Below are positions 33,192 through 42,395 of a stretch of DNA of 47,971 nt, in pieces. Source of the DNA: Bdellovibrionales bacterium (GTDB lineage Bacteria > Bdellovibrionota > UBA1018 > CAIMNF01); NCBI GenBank assembly GCA_947372355.1, contig CANBTI010000014.1, forward strand, positions 1 to 47,971, read 5' to 3'. Made by a program: the position numbers and the translations under genes. The notes under the pieces were generated by a model. The model made no database searches, was not told the origin of the DNA, and saw only the letters and a program-made list of their open reading frames with translations. Position 1 is the stretch's first letter. Each line of letters starts with the position of its first letter.

Positions 33192-34507
33192 GGCTTGAGT
33201 ATTTTATTGATTTCGCTCACCGCTAATTCTTTTTTCACCGTTACTTGTTCACCCGTAAGTAAATTTTTGAGAAGTACTTCTCCGCGAGCAAATTCATCAT
33301 CCCCAAAAAGAACTGCAATTTTAGCTTCGTGTTTATTTGCCTGTTTTAATTGATTTCCAAATGATCCCACCGCAAGTGGAGTGATCACATGAAAACCTAA
33401 TTTTCTTAACTCTTTCGCAAAACCTTGCGCCAAAGATCTAAATTCAACTTTCGGAAGGGTGATCATCACATCCGTTTCAGAGGGAAGCTTTGGCACTAAT
33501 GCATGCACTTCTAGAAAATGCTGAAGAGAAACATCGCCCATTCCAAAACCAACACCGGATAAAGATTCTTTTCCAAAAATTCCCATTAAATTATCATAAC
33601 GACCACCACCAAACATGGCGCGACGATTTTCAGGAGATTGATCGTAAATCTCAAACACGGTACCGGTATAATAATCAAGACCACGCATCACGGTTGGGTC
33701 AAAAACTATTTGAGAACCAATTTTCATTCCTGATTCGGAAAGAATTTTAAAGAGTTGAGATAAATGCTCTACTCCTTCACAAGGCATCGCAGCTAAAAGC
33801 GCATTCAGATCAGAAGCAAAAAACTTTTCCAACTCTGCCACTTGATTGGGTTGAACACCCGCTTCAGCAAGCCAGCCCTGAAATTTTGCGGCGTCTACCT
33901 TATCTTTGGCATCAATGGCTTTTACTACTTTGTGTGTTTGCTCAGGAGTTAATCCCAATTGTTTTGAGAAAAAGTGATCCATGATTTTACGGTGATTCAC
34001 TCTCACCTGCATTTGATCAGCCCCACCAAATGCAGCCATGATTTCCACTGCAAGAGTGAGCACTTCCGCTTCAGCATCTAATTCATCCCCACCTAAAACA
34101 TCAACATTGAGCTGCCAGTGTTCGCGCAATCTTCCACGTTGCGGACGCTCATATCTCCAAAGATTGGGAATGCTAAATAAACGAATCGGACGAGGCATTT
34201 CATGAATTTTTCCAGCAACCATCCGAGCCATGGTGGGTGTCATTTCTGGGCGCACGGCGATCTTTCGATCACCACGATCCATCATCCAATAAAGTTGTTG
34301 ATTCACAATCTCTTCACCTGTTTTTGCAGCATAGAGATCAAAACTCTCTAACATTGGCCCGCCGTACTCAAGATATCCAAATGTACGAACCGTGTGAGAA
34401 AGCTTTCCGAACATCCAATTTCTAAATTGCATGTCTTTGGGATAAAAATCCCGGGTTCCCTTATAGGATTCAGTGCTTAAAATAGTGGGTGCGCTCATGA
34501 GTTTCAT
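33188..34507 (-). CDS. hisS: Histidyl-tRNA synthetase
   Basis: A class II synthetase that charges tRNA-His. The start is placed at ATG 34507, with ATG 34498 as an alternative; an ORF start at 34537 would be too long. The roughly 439-residue protein has KGTRDF near the N-terminus, motif 2 (LFSIPNLWRYERPQRGRLRE), the two His-specific motifs (GLDYYTGTVFE and FGGGRYDNL), and motif 3 (GVGFGMGDVSL). A C-terminal anticodon-binding domain follows (LRKLGFHVITPL). It leads an operon with a TPR protein and dut, and is divergent from serB. Confidence 0.95.
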   Translation of the reverse strand: MKLMSAPTILSTESYKGTRDFYPKDMQFRNWMFGKLSHTVRTFGYLEYGGPMLESFDLYAAKTGEEIVNQQLYWMMDRGDRKIAVRPEMTPTMARMVAGKIHEMPRPIRLFSIPNLWRYERPQRGRLREHWQLNVDVLGGDELDAEAEVLTLAVEIMAAFGGADQMQVRVNHRKIMDHFFSKQLGLTPEQTHKVVKAIDAKDKVDAAKFQGWLAEAGVQPNQVAELEKFFASDLNALLAAMPCEGVEHLSQLFKILSESGMKIGSQIVFDPTVMRGLDYYTGTVFEIYDQSPENRRAMFGGGRYDNLMGIFGKESLSGVGFGMGDVSLQHFLEVHALVPKLPSETDVMITLPKVEFRSLAQGFAKELRKLGFHVITPLAVGSFGNQLKQANKHEAKIAVLFGDDEFARGEVLLKNLLTGEQVTVKKELAVSEINKILKP

Positions 34508-34546
34508 CTTGCCAAGAGCATCAATTATTTGGAACATAAAAGTAAG

Positions 34547-35341
34547 ATGACGAACCGCACATACTACTTAAAATGGATGGTGATGGATCAATTTGATTTT
34601 AAAAAATTCACATTTGATCATGAGTCTCAGGCTCAGGCCTTTAAAGAGAAAATCTGGTCGGATCTCTCCTCTTATCAAGTTGTTTCATTCCAAACGGAAG
34701 CCACCCATCTCGCTCAAAAAAAGCTCTGTGTTTTTGATATGGATTCCACCCTCATCAACCAAGAAGTGATTGATGAAATTGCCCGATTATTTGGGTTTTA
34801 TGATCAAGTGGCTAAAATCACCGAAGCAGCCATGCAGGGACGATTGGAATTCAATCAAGCACTCCGCGAACGCTGTAAATTATTTACCGGAATGCCTGAA
34901 TCCAGACTTCAAGAAATCCTACCAAAATTATCTCTTTCCCGTGGAGCAAAAGAACTCATTCCATTCCTTCATTCTTTAGGCACAAAAACAGCAATTGTGA
35001 GTGGTGGTTTTGAATTTGTTTTAAAATACTTTCAACAACAACTGAAGATTGATCAAATTCATGCCCATCAATTGGAACTGGATTCCAACCAAAATTTTTT
35101 AGGTTCCGTAAAAGAACCCGTAATTGATGCTCAACAAAAACGCATTTTAGTTGCTGGCATGAAACAAGAATACGGATGCAATTTTGATCAAACGATCACC
35201 GTGGGTGATGGCGCCAATGACATTGAAATGATGAAAGAAGCTGGAATTTCAGTCTCTTTTTGTGGCAAACCCAAACTCATGGCTGCAGCGAATACTTTGA
35301 TTTTAGATAGAAACCTGGGCTTATTGGAGAAATTTTTATGA
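34547..35341 (+). CDS. serB: Phosphoserine phosphatase
   Basis: This HAD-family enzyme dephosphorylates phosphoserine, the last step of serine synthesis. ATG 34547 gives 264 residues; an in-frame TTG lies at 34529. Motif I is FDMDSTLI (63-70) with catalytic Asp64 and Asp66, followed by the family-specific NQEVIDEIARLFG. Motif II is VSGGFEF, and motif III is VGDGANDIEMM. The N-terminal 55 residues are shorter than the ACT domains of some SerB proteins. Its stop overlaps the next start as ATGA (35338-35341). Confidence 0.9.
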   Translation: MTNRTYYLKWMVMDQFDFKKFTFDHESQAQAFKEKIWSDLSSYQVVSFQTEATHLAQKKLCVFDMDSTLINQEVIDEIARLFGFYDQVAKITEAAMQGRLEFNQALRERCKLFTGMPESRLQEILPKLSLSRGAKELIPFLHSLGTKTAIVSGGFEFVLKYFQQQLKIDQIHAHQLELDSNQNFLGSVKEPVIDAQQKRILVAGMKQEYGCNFDQTITVGDGANDIEMMKEAGISVSFCGKPKLMAAANTLILDRNLGLLEKFL

Positions 35342-35706
35342 ATAAACGTAATGTCGCTTTAGATATTGTACTCACACTCTTAATGTGTGGTCTTTGGAAT
35401 TTAGTCGTTCAATACGACCAAATTAAAACTTTGAATTTTATTTACAAAGAAGAGAAATACAACATCTGGAAACTCTCTCTTTTTTCAATCCTCACGTGTG
35501 GAATTTACTTTATCTATTTTGAATATCTAAAATCAGTGGATTTCGCCAAAGTGAGCAAACCCGCACATAGCGATGATTCAGATGCGGTGATCGCTGTGAT
35601 TCTTTCCATCTTTGGAATGCACTGGATCTATGATGCAATTTTACAAACAAAGATCAATGAATACATTGAACAACAAGATGGCATTCACACTTCTAATTTG
35701 TTCTAA
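35338..35706 (+). CDS. DUF4234-like small membrane protein
   Basis: The 122-residue protein has about three membrane segments (DIVLTLLMCGLWNLVV, LSLFSILTCGIYFIYFE, VIAVILSIFGMHWIYDA). The repeated pattern T-C-G-I/L-W-N or T-C-G-I-Y-F is typical of DUF4234 proteins. Function is unknown. It is translationally coupled to serB, and transcription ends at the strong hairpin 15 bases after the stop. Confidence 0.75.
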   Translation: MNKRNVALDIVLTLLMCGLWNLVVQYDQIKTLNFIYKEEKYNIWKLSLFSILTCGIYFIYFEYLKSVDFAKVSKPAHSDDSDAVIAVILSIFGMHWIYDAILQTKINEYIEQQDGIHTSNLF

Positions 35707-35720
35707 TCGGAATTTTAAAT

Positions 35721-35761
35721 AAAAAAAACCCCAAGTTCTTTTGGAACTCGGGGTTTTTTTT
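35721..35761. terminator. Bidirectional intrinsic terminator
   Basis: Arms AACCCCAAGTTC and GAACTCGGGGTT pair with one mismatch around a short T-rich loop. A long A-run precedes it and a run of eight T follows, so it works in both directions. It serves the serB unit on the plus strand and rpmG-rpmE2 on the minus strand. Confidence 0.93.
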
Positions 35762-35812
35762 ATCAGGCCTACTGCTAAGTTAAGACCCAATGGAGGAAAC
35801 TTTTTCGAAACA

Positions 35813-36064
35813 TTATTTTTTAATGTGTTTGTACTTGTTCATGAATTTTTCTACACGACCGGTAGTATCGATACGTTTATCGTTACCAGTATAGAATGGG
35901 TGAGATTTAGAAGAAATCTCCATTTTAAATAATGGATAATCTTTTCCGTCTTCAAATGTAATCGTATCTTTAGTTTGAATTGTTGAACGCGTTTTGAATG
36001 CGTAACCACTTTGCAAATCTTTAAAAATTACGTCACGGTAAACTGGGTGAATGCCTTCTCTCAT
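35813..36064 (-). CDS. rpmE2: 50S ribosomal protein L31 type B
   Basis: The 83-residue protein starts [16 protein letters not shown] and has [14 protein letters not shown] and RVEKFMNKY, typical of L31. No Cys is present, so it is the zinc-independent (C-minus, type B) form. AAAGGA precedes the ATG. It lies 30 bases after rpmG, and the pair ends at the bidirectional terminator. C-minus paralogues of L31 and L33 are often induced under zinc limitation in species that also have C-plus copies; whether this genome does is not visible. Confidence 0.97.
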   Translation of the reverse strand: MREGIHPVYRDVIFKDLQSGYAFKTRSTIQTKDTITFEDGKDYPLFKMEISSKSHPFYTGNDKRIDTTGRVEKFMNKYKHIKK

Positions 36065-36094
36065 GGGATATTTCCTTTATATTTTTCTAGTTAA

Positions 36095-36265
36095 TTATTT
36101 TTTAGCGTGGCTTGGCATTTTGGTTTCAGTAAAAACCACGTGCTTGCGAACGATTGGATCGTATTTGCTCAACTGAATTTTATCAGTTTGTTTTTGCTTA
36201 TTTTTAGTTGTGTAGTAACTATATCCTGTTTTTGCTGATGAAATCAGTCTCACTTTTTCGCGCAT
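36095..36265 (-). CDS. rpmG: 50S ribosomal protein L33, cysteine-free form
   Basis: The 56-residue protein reads [20 protein letters not shown] at its start and ends [10 protein letters not shown], a clear L33. The two CxxC zinc pairs of C-plus L33 are absent. GGAG lies about 11 bases before the ATG. A 7-bp hairpin lies 21 bases upstream of the start, in the likely leader. It forms an operon with rpmE2. Confidence 0.95.
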   Translation of the reverse strand: MREKVRLISSAKTGYSYYTTKNKQKQTDKIQLSKYDPIVRKHVVFTETKMPSHAKK

Positions 36266-36286
36266 AATTTATTATCTCCATATTAA

Positions 36287-36308
36287 GGTTCTGCTTAAAC
36301 ACAGAACC
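36287..36308 (-). promoter_or_regulatory. Leader hairpin upstream of rpmG
   Basis: On the minus strand GGTTCTG and CAGAACC form a perfect 7-bp stem with an 8-base loop. There is no T-tract, so it is not a convincing terminator for mlaD. A weak promoter (TTGTCT, 17 bases, AATAGT on the minus strand, about 36318-36346) lies just upstream, so the hairpin would fall in the 5' leader of rpmG-rpmE2. Confidence 0.4.
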
Positions 36309-36362
36309 CTACCTACTATTAAGTTTTAGGTTTCATGAGACAATAGGATAAAAATTAAGAAA

Positions 36363-37787
36363 TTACAAGAATGAGAAAATAAGTTTGATATCTTCGTCAT
36401 CAAAACGGAGCCCTGCGCCATAAAATGCAGATAAATTGCCATTCACTTTACGATAACCTTCTAAGCCACCAGAGAGGTAAAATATAGAAAAAGGCTGAAA
36501 TAACAAATAGCTACGGGCATCTGCTTGAGCAGACCAAGCACCATCTACCGTTTGAGCCCTAAAATAGAGTTCATTTTTAAGCTCGATCATCTCTTGATTG
36601 TCTTCAGGGCCAAGGTTTACAGACAAGCTTGCAGCCCCGTCACCATGAAGAATTCCGACCGCAACATCGAAGCGGCGCGCAAAAATGGTCCCAATCATAC
36701 CGGTAATGGCAAAACCACCTTTATTTACTTTGGTACTTTGAACGGTAGTCGAAATATTATTCACAATCGTAGTGACCGTTTCTTGAGAAACCGAACCTCT
36801 AGGATCAGATGCTAAACCAAGCAAATAATATCTTCCTGGACGTGGCCAAATCGCCACTTGGAACTCTCCACGAGTAGCACTGTATGCTGAAAGTTGATTG
36901 ATGCCCAACTTCACAGCCAAGCGCATATCACTAGCTCTACCCAATAGTTTATTCACATTTAAAATCGCTTTTTTTAATTCTTCTGCATAAGTGGGATCAT
37001 TGAGCAACATACCAACAGAACCTTGTCCTTGATTGATCCTGGTTAATTGATCGCGAAATTGCTCAATCGTATCTTCTAATTTAATTAAAGTTCTTTGCGC
37101 CGTTTGTGTGAGGCCACCTTGAGGAGAAAAAGCTTTAGAAGCATCTTCCAAAGTTTTACTCAATTGTTTGATTGTGCCGCGAATTTCTTCCGGGTTGATG
37201 GATTCTTTTAATGAAGACGTAATTCCCTTCACTTCACCCATCACACTGTTGAGTTGGGTCATCATCTCTTGCATATCAACAGATTTTTCACCAAGCTGAA
37301 CTTGCTTGCCGTTTTTTGAAGCTGGAGTTGCTTTTGTTTCACTATTGGTTTGAGCAGAAGCACTTTCAATCCAAAACATTTTTCTGAGTAGGCTTGAGCT
37401 ACTTTCCAATTGATGCGTACCAATATATTTCACCGGTTTTAACTCAAGAAATTTATCTCCAAGAAAACCCTCACCACGAACATAAGCTTTAGTTTGAGGA
37501 GTGGTTTCCACTGGAGCAGTGATACAAAGATTTACCTTCACCCCAGTTTCCACTAATCCGATATCTGAAATATAACCAATATCCATACCCAGTGATTTCA
37601 CCGGTGTTTTTTTCTTGAGACCAGTAGCATCTTCAATCGTCACTTGGATTAAATCGCAAGGTTTCCACCAGTAAGGACGATTATTAATGTAAATGGATAA
37701 TACTCCCATGAATAGAATTCCACCCAAGGTGAACATTCCCACTCTCCATTTAATTTTTTTGCTCGCATCGTTTGGGTTAACGCTCAT
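36363..37787 (-). CDS. MlaD/MCE-family lipid-transport protein with beta-rich C-terminal domain
   Basis: ATG 37787 is preceded by a strong AGGGAGAG; the frame extends 8 codons upstream. The 474-residue protein has one membrane helix (GMFTLGGILFMGVLSIYI, residues about 17-34). An MCE domain follows (VTIEDATGLKKKTPVKSLGM, then RGEGFLGDKFLELKP). A long helical region (residues about 170-290) then precedes a C-terminal stretch of about 180 residues with alternating beta strands that ends LIFSFL. Mla MCE proteins carry lipids between membranes. The C-terminal part looks like outer-membrane strands, far beyond E. coli MlaD. It lies 10 bases after mlaE. Confidence 0.88.
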   Translation of the reverse strand: MSVNPNDASKKIKWRVGMFTLGGILFMGVLSIYINNRPYWWKPCDLIQVTIEDATGLKKKTPVKSLGMDIGYISDIGLVETGVKVNLCITAPVETTPQTKAYVRGEGFLGDKFLELKPVKYIGTHQLESSSSLLRKMFWIESASAQTNSETKATPASKNGKQVQLGEKSVDMQEMMTQLNSVMGEVKGITSSLKESINPEEIRGTIKQLSKTLEDASKAFSPQGGLTQTAQRTLIKLEDTIEQFRDQLTRINQGQGSVGMLLNDPTYAEELKKAILNVNKLLGRASDMRLAVKLGINQLSAYSATRGEFQVAIWPRPGRYYLLGLASDPRGSVSQETVTTIVNNISTTVQSTKVNKGGFAITGMIGTIFARRFDVAVGILHGDGAASLSVNLGPEDNQEMIELKNELYFRAQTVDGAWSAQADARSYLLFQPFSIFYLSGGLEGYRKVNGNLSAFYGAGLRFDDEDIKLIFSFL

Positions 37788-37797
37788 TTTCTCTCCC

Positions 37798-38568
37798 TTA
37801 ATGTAGTACAATGATTGATCCGCGTACGGGAAGAACCATGGTCCAAAGATAATCTAATAATAAAATTGTTAAACAAGTTGCAACTACGGTTGATCGAGTG
37901 GAAAGTCCAACCGCCATCGCTCCTCCTTTTGCACGAAATCCATAAAAGGATCCAAGCAATGTGAGTGCAATTCCGAAACTAGTTCCCTTCATAAAACAGT
38001 GAATCATATCTACAGCATCCACCCACAAACGAAACTCTTTCCAAAATACAGGAAAACTTAAATCTAATACTCCACATGCAATTCCACTTGCTGCAAGAGT
38101 TGCAATTCCACCAAATACAAAAGCCAGTAAAGGCATCATGATTGCGCCCGCTAATACGCGAGGCAAAACCAAATATTCATAGGGATTCACACCCATCACT
38201 TCGAGAGCATCAATTTGTTCTGATACTCGCATGCTCGCAATCTCTGCACCAATCGCAGCACCCGCTCGTCCCGTTACCATGATCGCTCCGATCACTGGTC
38301 CCATTTCTCTGAAGATGGAAACACCCACTGTTCCACCCACTAAAGCTTGTGCTCCAAAAAGTGCGAAGGATGTGTAGAGTTGATAACCGAGAACTGCACC
38401 CATAAAAACTGCGGCGACACTTAAAATTCCAAGACTACTCACACCAATGAATTCACATTGATTGATTAAAATTCCACGACGTTTCCAAATCTTCGGAAAA
38501 GATTGAATCGTACGCTGAGTAAAAATAGTTAGTTCACCTAACCAGATGATTGATTTAGAAAATGCCAC
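37798..38568 (-). CDS. MlaE-family ABC transporter permease
   Basis: The 256-residue integral membrane protein begins at GTG 38568. It has about five membrane helices and the family core MGPVIGAIMVTGRAGAAIGA, then EQIDALEVMGVNPYEYL and PRVLAG. It is the permease of an MCE lipid transporter with the adjacent MlaD protein. The ATPase MlaF is not in this window, so it must be encoded elsewhere. It follows the MMPL gene by 11 bases. Confidence 0.93.
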   Translation of the reverse strand: MAFSKSIIWLGELTIFTQRTIQSFPKIWKRRGILINQCEFIGVSSLGILSVAAVFMGAVLGYQLYTSFALFGAQALVGGTVGVSIFREMGPVIGAIMVTGRAGAAIGAEIASMRVSEQIDALEVMGVNPYEYLVLPRVLAGAIMMPLLAFVFGGIATLAASGIACGVLDLSFPVFWKEFRLWVDAVDMIHCFMKGTSFGIALTLLGSFYGFRAKGGAMAVGLSTRSTVVATCLTILLLDYLWTMVLPVRGSIIVLH

Positions 38569-38579
38569 GTATACTTATA

Positions 38580-41096
38580 TTACTCAATCTTCCGTCGCCC
38601 CTGCAACCAGATAAGAACAGATGGGATTAAGAGTACGGCAACGGTTACGCAAGTCACTTCACCGATCATGGCAATCCGACCAAAACTGACAAAAGCTTGA
38701 TTGCCAGCGATCATCAAAGAGCTCCATCCAATGGTGGTGGTCATACTTGCAAGCACCACTGCCCCGCCGGTATGAAAAACAGCTCTCACGATTGGAGAAT
38801 CTCCCGCTTGATCCCTTACGTAGGCGACACCATTTTGACGACGCTGCTCTTCTTTTTCTTTTTCTTCTCGGTAGCGATGAAAAACATTTACTGAATAATC
38901 CACGCCAATCCCAAAGGTAATGGGAAGCGCAATAAAATTGAGAAAATTAATTTTAAGATCAAACCAATGTAGTCCCGCAACTAACCAAGCAACACCAATA
39001 AAAAGTGAAGAGAGAACTAGAACCGAAAGCTCAATACTTCTGAAAAGAAAAATAGTGAGTAGCACTACTGCCAAAGCCGAAGCCAAGGTAGCTACCGGTC
39101 CATCTTTTAAAACTGCAATGAGCATATCAGCCGATACCGGCAATCGCCCTGCTACCAGTGAATGAGGAGCAATGGCGTCCACTGCATCGCGAATACTTTT
39201 TACAAATCGAAGTAACGGCTCACCCTTACGAATTTCATCATTGAGAGGAGGTTCTACTAAAACTAGATTTCCCACACTTCCATCTTTTTCACGAAAGCGA
39301 TCTAACAACTTAGTAGGAAGATCCTCAACCGTAAATGGCTTTAAAGTTTCGGTAGATAAAAAATCCTTCACTCTTACTTTATCCACTTCAGGCAAGGACC
39401 AAAAAATCTTAGGCGGAATTTGTTCTTGAATGGATTGAAGTGCCTTAATTTTTTCTGCTTGTTGAGGTGGAACAAAATCCTGAATCCTCATCACACTGCC
39501 AATCATTGATTTTGGGCCTTCTTTTGTTTTGAGTTCAAGTAATTGATGTGCAATTTTTTCAGCTTCTTCGGGATTTTTGGTCATCACCGCGATCGGAGAG
39601 CTATAGCGTTTTAAAATCAAATCTACATAACGTGAAAGATATCCGGAGCCCTCTTCCATTGAAGTTTTATCCCGTAACTTAGTGAGATCTGTTTCAATAA
39701 TGTTTTTATCAATTTTGGTGATCGTAACAATAGATGCAATTGAAATCACGATTCCCAAAACTGCCATCGGTTTAGGAATTTTAATCAAAAGTTGCTTTAA
39801 TCCATATGCCCAAAGCGATCTAGACTCTGCTCTTCGATCTGATCCGGTGACTGAAATAAACCGACTCAAGAGTGAGAGTACTGCTGGGAAAAAAGTATAG
39901 GCACAAAACCAACAAGAAATCATCCCCACAAAACCGATCACGCCAAACTGACTAAAACCTCTAAAACTGGTGAGCATTAAGGATCCATAAGAAATCGCTG
40001 CTGCAATGGCTGCTGCGAATGTTGGCAAAACAGTTTCACTCATAGCAATTTGAAGTGCGACTTCATGCTCTTGCCTTCTCGATCTGCGTTCTTCCAAATA
40101 TCTAGCTAAAACCATGATTCCGAAATTAATTCCATTCCCCATGATGATTGATCCTAGAAATGCAGAATTTGCATTCAAATCACCCACTAGAAAATAAGAA
40201 ATCCCTAAGGTGATGACCGTTCCAACTAACAAGCTAAAAATAAGAGCCATCGTGGCAAAAAAACTTCTGAAATAAAGAAGTAAAACCAAGGCAACCAAGA
40301 AACTCACTACGACTGTGGAAAGAACCAAATCTTTAAGTAGGGAAGCTTCTTCTTCAAGGATATCTTGAACATTACTAGAATACTTCACTTCCATATCGGG
40401 TGAATATTTTTTGGGATCAAGCTTTGTAACAATATCTGCCACGGCATTTTTAAGAGAGTGTGCCGTTCCTAAGCTTTGATCTGAAGCATAAACTAAAACC
40501 AAACGATTCAAACCATCCGGAGTTGCATAAATTCCACCAGGAAAATGAGAAAACTCATCTGATTTGGATGAATATTTTTTTTCTAACTCAGTAAAACTAT
40601 AAGTGGGTTGATTGGGTTTATTCTCAATCACTAAATTCACAGGATTGTAGATGAATTTTTCATACTCAATCTTCTTTTTAATGAAGGTTTGAATTTCTTC
40701 TAAATCATCTTTGGTGATAAAAAGTGCTTTGCGTTTTTTGAAGAAATCAACTTCCTCTGTAATCTTATACTCTACGCCTGCATTCAATGAAGAAGGGATT
40801 TTTTCAAACTCTTGAGCAAGATCTTTCTGTAATTTTCCAGCCGCATCTGAATTTTTTGAAAAAATGAGAACCGCCAGATTATCAATGGAACGAAGTCGCT
40901 TGGTGACTTCTTTTAGGTCCAATACGCTTCTTGCTGTAGTGGGAAGCATTTCTTCTACATCTGGTTTTAAACTTCCATAGAGCTTAACGGTAAAAAAAAT
41001 GGAGACAAAAAATAGAATTAAAAAAAAAGCACTCACAGGCAGTGCTTTACGATTCACAAAGGTAGCTAAATTTTTAAAAAACTGATTAATCTTCAT
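38580..41096 (-). CDS. MMPL/RND-family lipid transporter (HpnN-like)
   Basis: The 838-residue protein has the two-repeat RND plan: membrane helix, large periplasmic domain, six helices, then the same again. The first sterol-sensing-like block is VVVSFLVALVLLLYFRSFFA with NSAFLGSIIMGNGINFGIMV. The second contains FIALPITFGIGVDYSVNVFH. Relatives such as HpnN and MmpL move hopanoids or lipids. It is coupled to the phosphatidyltransferase by an ATGA overlap and followed by mlaE and mlaD, which supports a role in lipid export to the outer membrane. It is not an AcrB-type drug pump by size. Confidence 0.88.
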   Translation of the reverse strand: MKINQFFKNLATFVNRKALPVSAFFLILFFVSIFFTVKLYGSLKPDVEEMLPTTARSVLDLKEVTKRLRSIDNLAVLIFSKNSDAAGKLQKDLAQEFEKIPSSLNAGVEYKITEEVDFFKKRKALFITKDDLEEIQTFIKKKIEYEKFIYNPVNLVIENKPNQPTYSFTELEKKYSSKSDEFSHFPGGIYATPDGLNRLVLVYASDQSLGTAHSLKNAVADIVTKLDPKKYSPDMEVKYSSNVQDILEEEASLLKDLVLSTVVVSFLVALVLLLYFRSFFATMALIFSLLVGTVITLGISYFLVGDLNANSAFLGSIIMGNGINFGIMVLARYLEERRSRRQEHEVALQIAMSETVLPTFAAAIAAAISYGSLMLTSFRGFSQFGVIGFVGMISCWFCAYTFFPAVLSLLSRFISVTGSDRRAESRSLWAYGLKQLLIKIPKPMAVLGIVISIASIVTITKIDKNIIETDLTKLRDKTSMEEGSGYLSRYVDLILKRYSSPIAVMTKNPEEAEKIAHQLLELKTKEGPKSMIGSVMRIQDFVPPQQAEKIKALQSIQEQIPPKIFWSLPEVDKVRVKDFLSTETLKPFTVEDLPTKLLDRFREKDGSVGNLVLVEPPLNDEIRKGEPLLRFVKSIRDAVDAIAPHSLVAGRLPVSADMLIAVLKDGPVATLASALAVVLLTIFLFRSIELSVLVLSSLFIGVAWLVAGLHWFDLKINFLNFIALPITFGIGVDYSVNVFHRYREEKEKEEQRRQNGVAYVRDQAGDSPIVRAVFHTGGAVVLASMTTTIGWSSLMIAGNQAFVSFGRIAMIGEVTCVTVAVLLIPSVLIWLQGRRKIE

Positions 41097-42019
41097 TCAC
41101 GATACACTCCGTGTAAAAAAGAATGATAAAAATGAAGACCAAAACACAAGGTTACAATGGAGTACAATAAACCTACGGAAAAAGTAATCAACACCGGATG
41201 CACGAATGGGAAAATGGATTGATGGAATAATCCAAATACAATGAAACAAAAGCTCATCAATGAAAAAACATTATCATCACTGACAAAAGAGGTAGCCTTG
41301 ACCGCTTTTTTAAATTCATTTTTACGAGTTTTAAGAGCCAACTCATTCATCGTTTCTGCTTCTTGCAGTGCCTTTTCTTCCCAATTTTTTAGATCTCTTC
41401 TCCGAAGAACCTTCACATACCATTCTTCAGAAACAAATTTGATGGTCATGGAATCGATCCAATATCCAAAACGAGCTAAAAATGGAGAACCTGGAGTCTT
41501 TGCTTGTTCGTAGTGTTCACGCCATTCCACTTCCACCACGTCTACCTCTTTATTGGCGATGGATAAAAGTTTTCGACGCATCAAATGATAAACCACACCA
41601 GAGTGGACGGCCACAAAAGCAAAAAATAATACACCCACCACAATTAAAGGATGGGGATAGGTTTTAAAATCTTTAATCAAACGTAACGTTCCAGCAATCA
41701 TCAATGCATTGAATGCAATTCCATCACCAATTGCATCTAACGCTCTACCCATTGCTGTACTTTGATTTTTTAAGCGCGCTAAAATTCCATCAACGCAATC
41801 CAAAACAGTTCTCAGCTCTAAACAAATCACCGCTAAAATATAGTTCTCTTCATAGATGAGATAAGCACCCAACACACCGATCATGGTGTGGAGTACGGTC
41901 ACTACATTGGGTGTGAGAGCCGTGTTTTTTAAAATTTGTGCAACTGATTGAGCCAAACGATCTCTATAAAGTCGATTCAGTGGATCTTGCAGCTGTGTGC
42001 CGATGGCCTGCGTTACCAT
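41093..42019 (-). CDS. CDP-alcohol phosphatidyltransferase
   Basis: The 308-residue membrane protein has the family catalytic motif DCVDGILAR, then G at 8 residues, RALDAIGD, matching D-x2-DG-x2-AR-x8-G-x3-D-x3-D. It joins a CDP-activated lipid to an alcohol, forming a phospholipid. The alcohol acceptor cannot be named. There is an unusually long cytoplasmic loop of about 100 charged residues between membrane segments. It leads the MMPL-mlaE-mlaD operon. No Shine-Dalgarno precedes the ATG. Confidence 0.92.
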   Translation of the reverse strand: MVTQAIGTQLQDPLNRLYRDRLAQSVAQILKNTALTPNVVTVLHTMIGVLGAYLIYEENYILAVICLELRTVLDCVDGILARLKNQSTAMGRALDAIGDGIAFNALMIAGTLRLIKDFKTYPHPLIVVGVLFFAFVAVHSGVVYHLMRRKLLSIANKEVDVVEVEWREHYEQAKTPGSPFLARFGYWIDSMTIKFVSEEWYVKVLRRRDLKNWEEKALQEAETMNELALKTRKNEFKKAVKATSFVSDDNVFSLMSFCFIVFGLFHQSIFPFVHPVLITFSVGLLYSIVTLCFGLHFYHSFLHGVYRE

Positions 42020-42080
42020 AAAGTACTATACTACTCAAAGTGGCTGTTTTATTAAAAGAAAAATGTGTTAAATTTTGCAC

Positions 42081-42395
42081 ATGTCGTCTAGTCATCAGCT
42101 CACCAAAGTTATCGCTTCTACTCAAAAACCGCATCATATTGAATTGAGCTTTGATGATGGGAAGTTACTAACGATCCCCTACATCGACCTTCGATTTGAA
42201 TGCCCATGTGCAACATGCGTGGATGAAATGACCGGAAAACGAACTCTTCGCAAGGAATCTTTAAAGCCAGATGTGAAACCAATGAAAATTGAGCCCGTTG
42301 GTAGATATGGAATTCATATTCAATGGAGCGATGGACACAGAACTGGAATGTACCACTTCGACACCCTTTACAAACTAGGCGCAGGACCAAATTAA
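42081..42395 (+). CDS. DUF971 protein
   Basis: The 104-residue protein (ATG 42081) has the DUF971 pattern: LSFDDGKLLTIPYIDLRFECPCATCVDE with a CxCxxC-like cluster, then YGIHIQWSDGHRTGMYHFDTL. The domain also occurs at the N-terminus of gamma-butyrobetaine hydroxylases, and the free-standing form may bind a metal or cluster. It ends by overlapping the convergent helicase gene by four bases. There is no Shine-Dalgarno. Confidence 0.9.
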   Translation: MSSSHQLTKVIASTQKPHHIELSFDDGKLLTIPYIDLRFECPCATCVDEMTGKRTLRKESLKPDVKPMKIEPVGRYGIHIQWSDGHRTGMYHFDTLYKLGAGPN

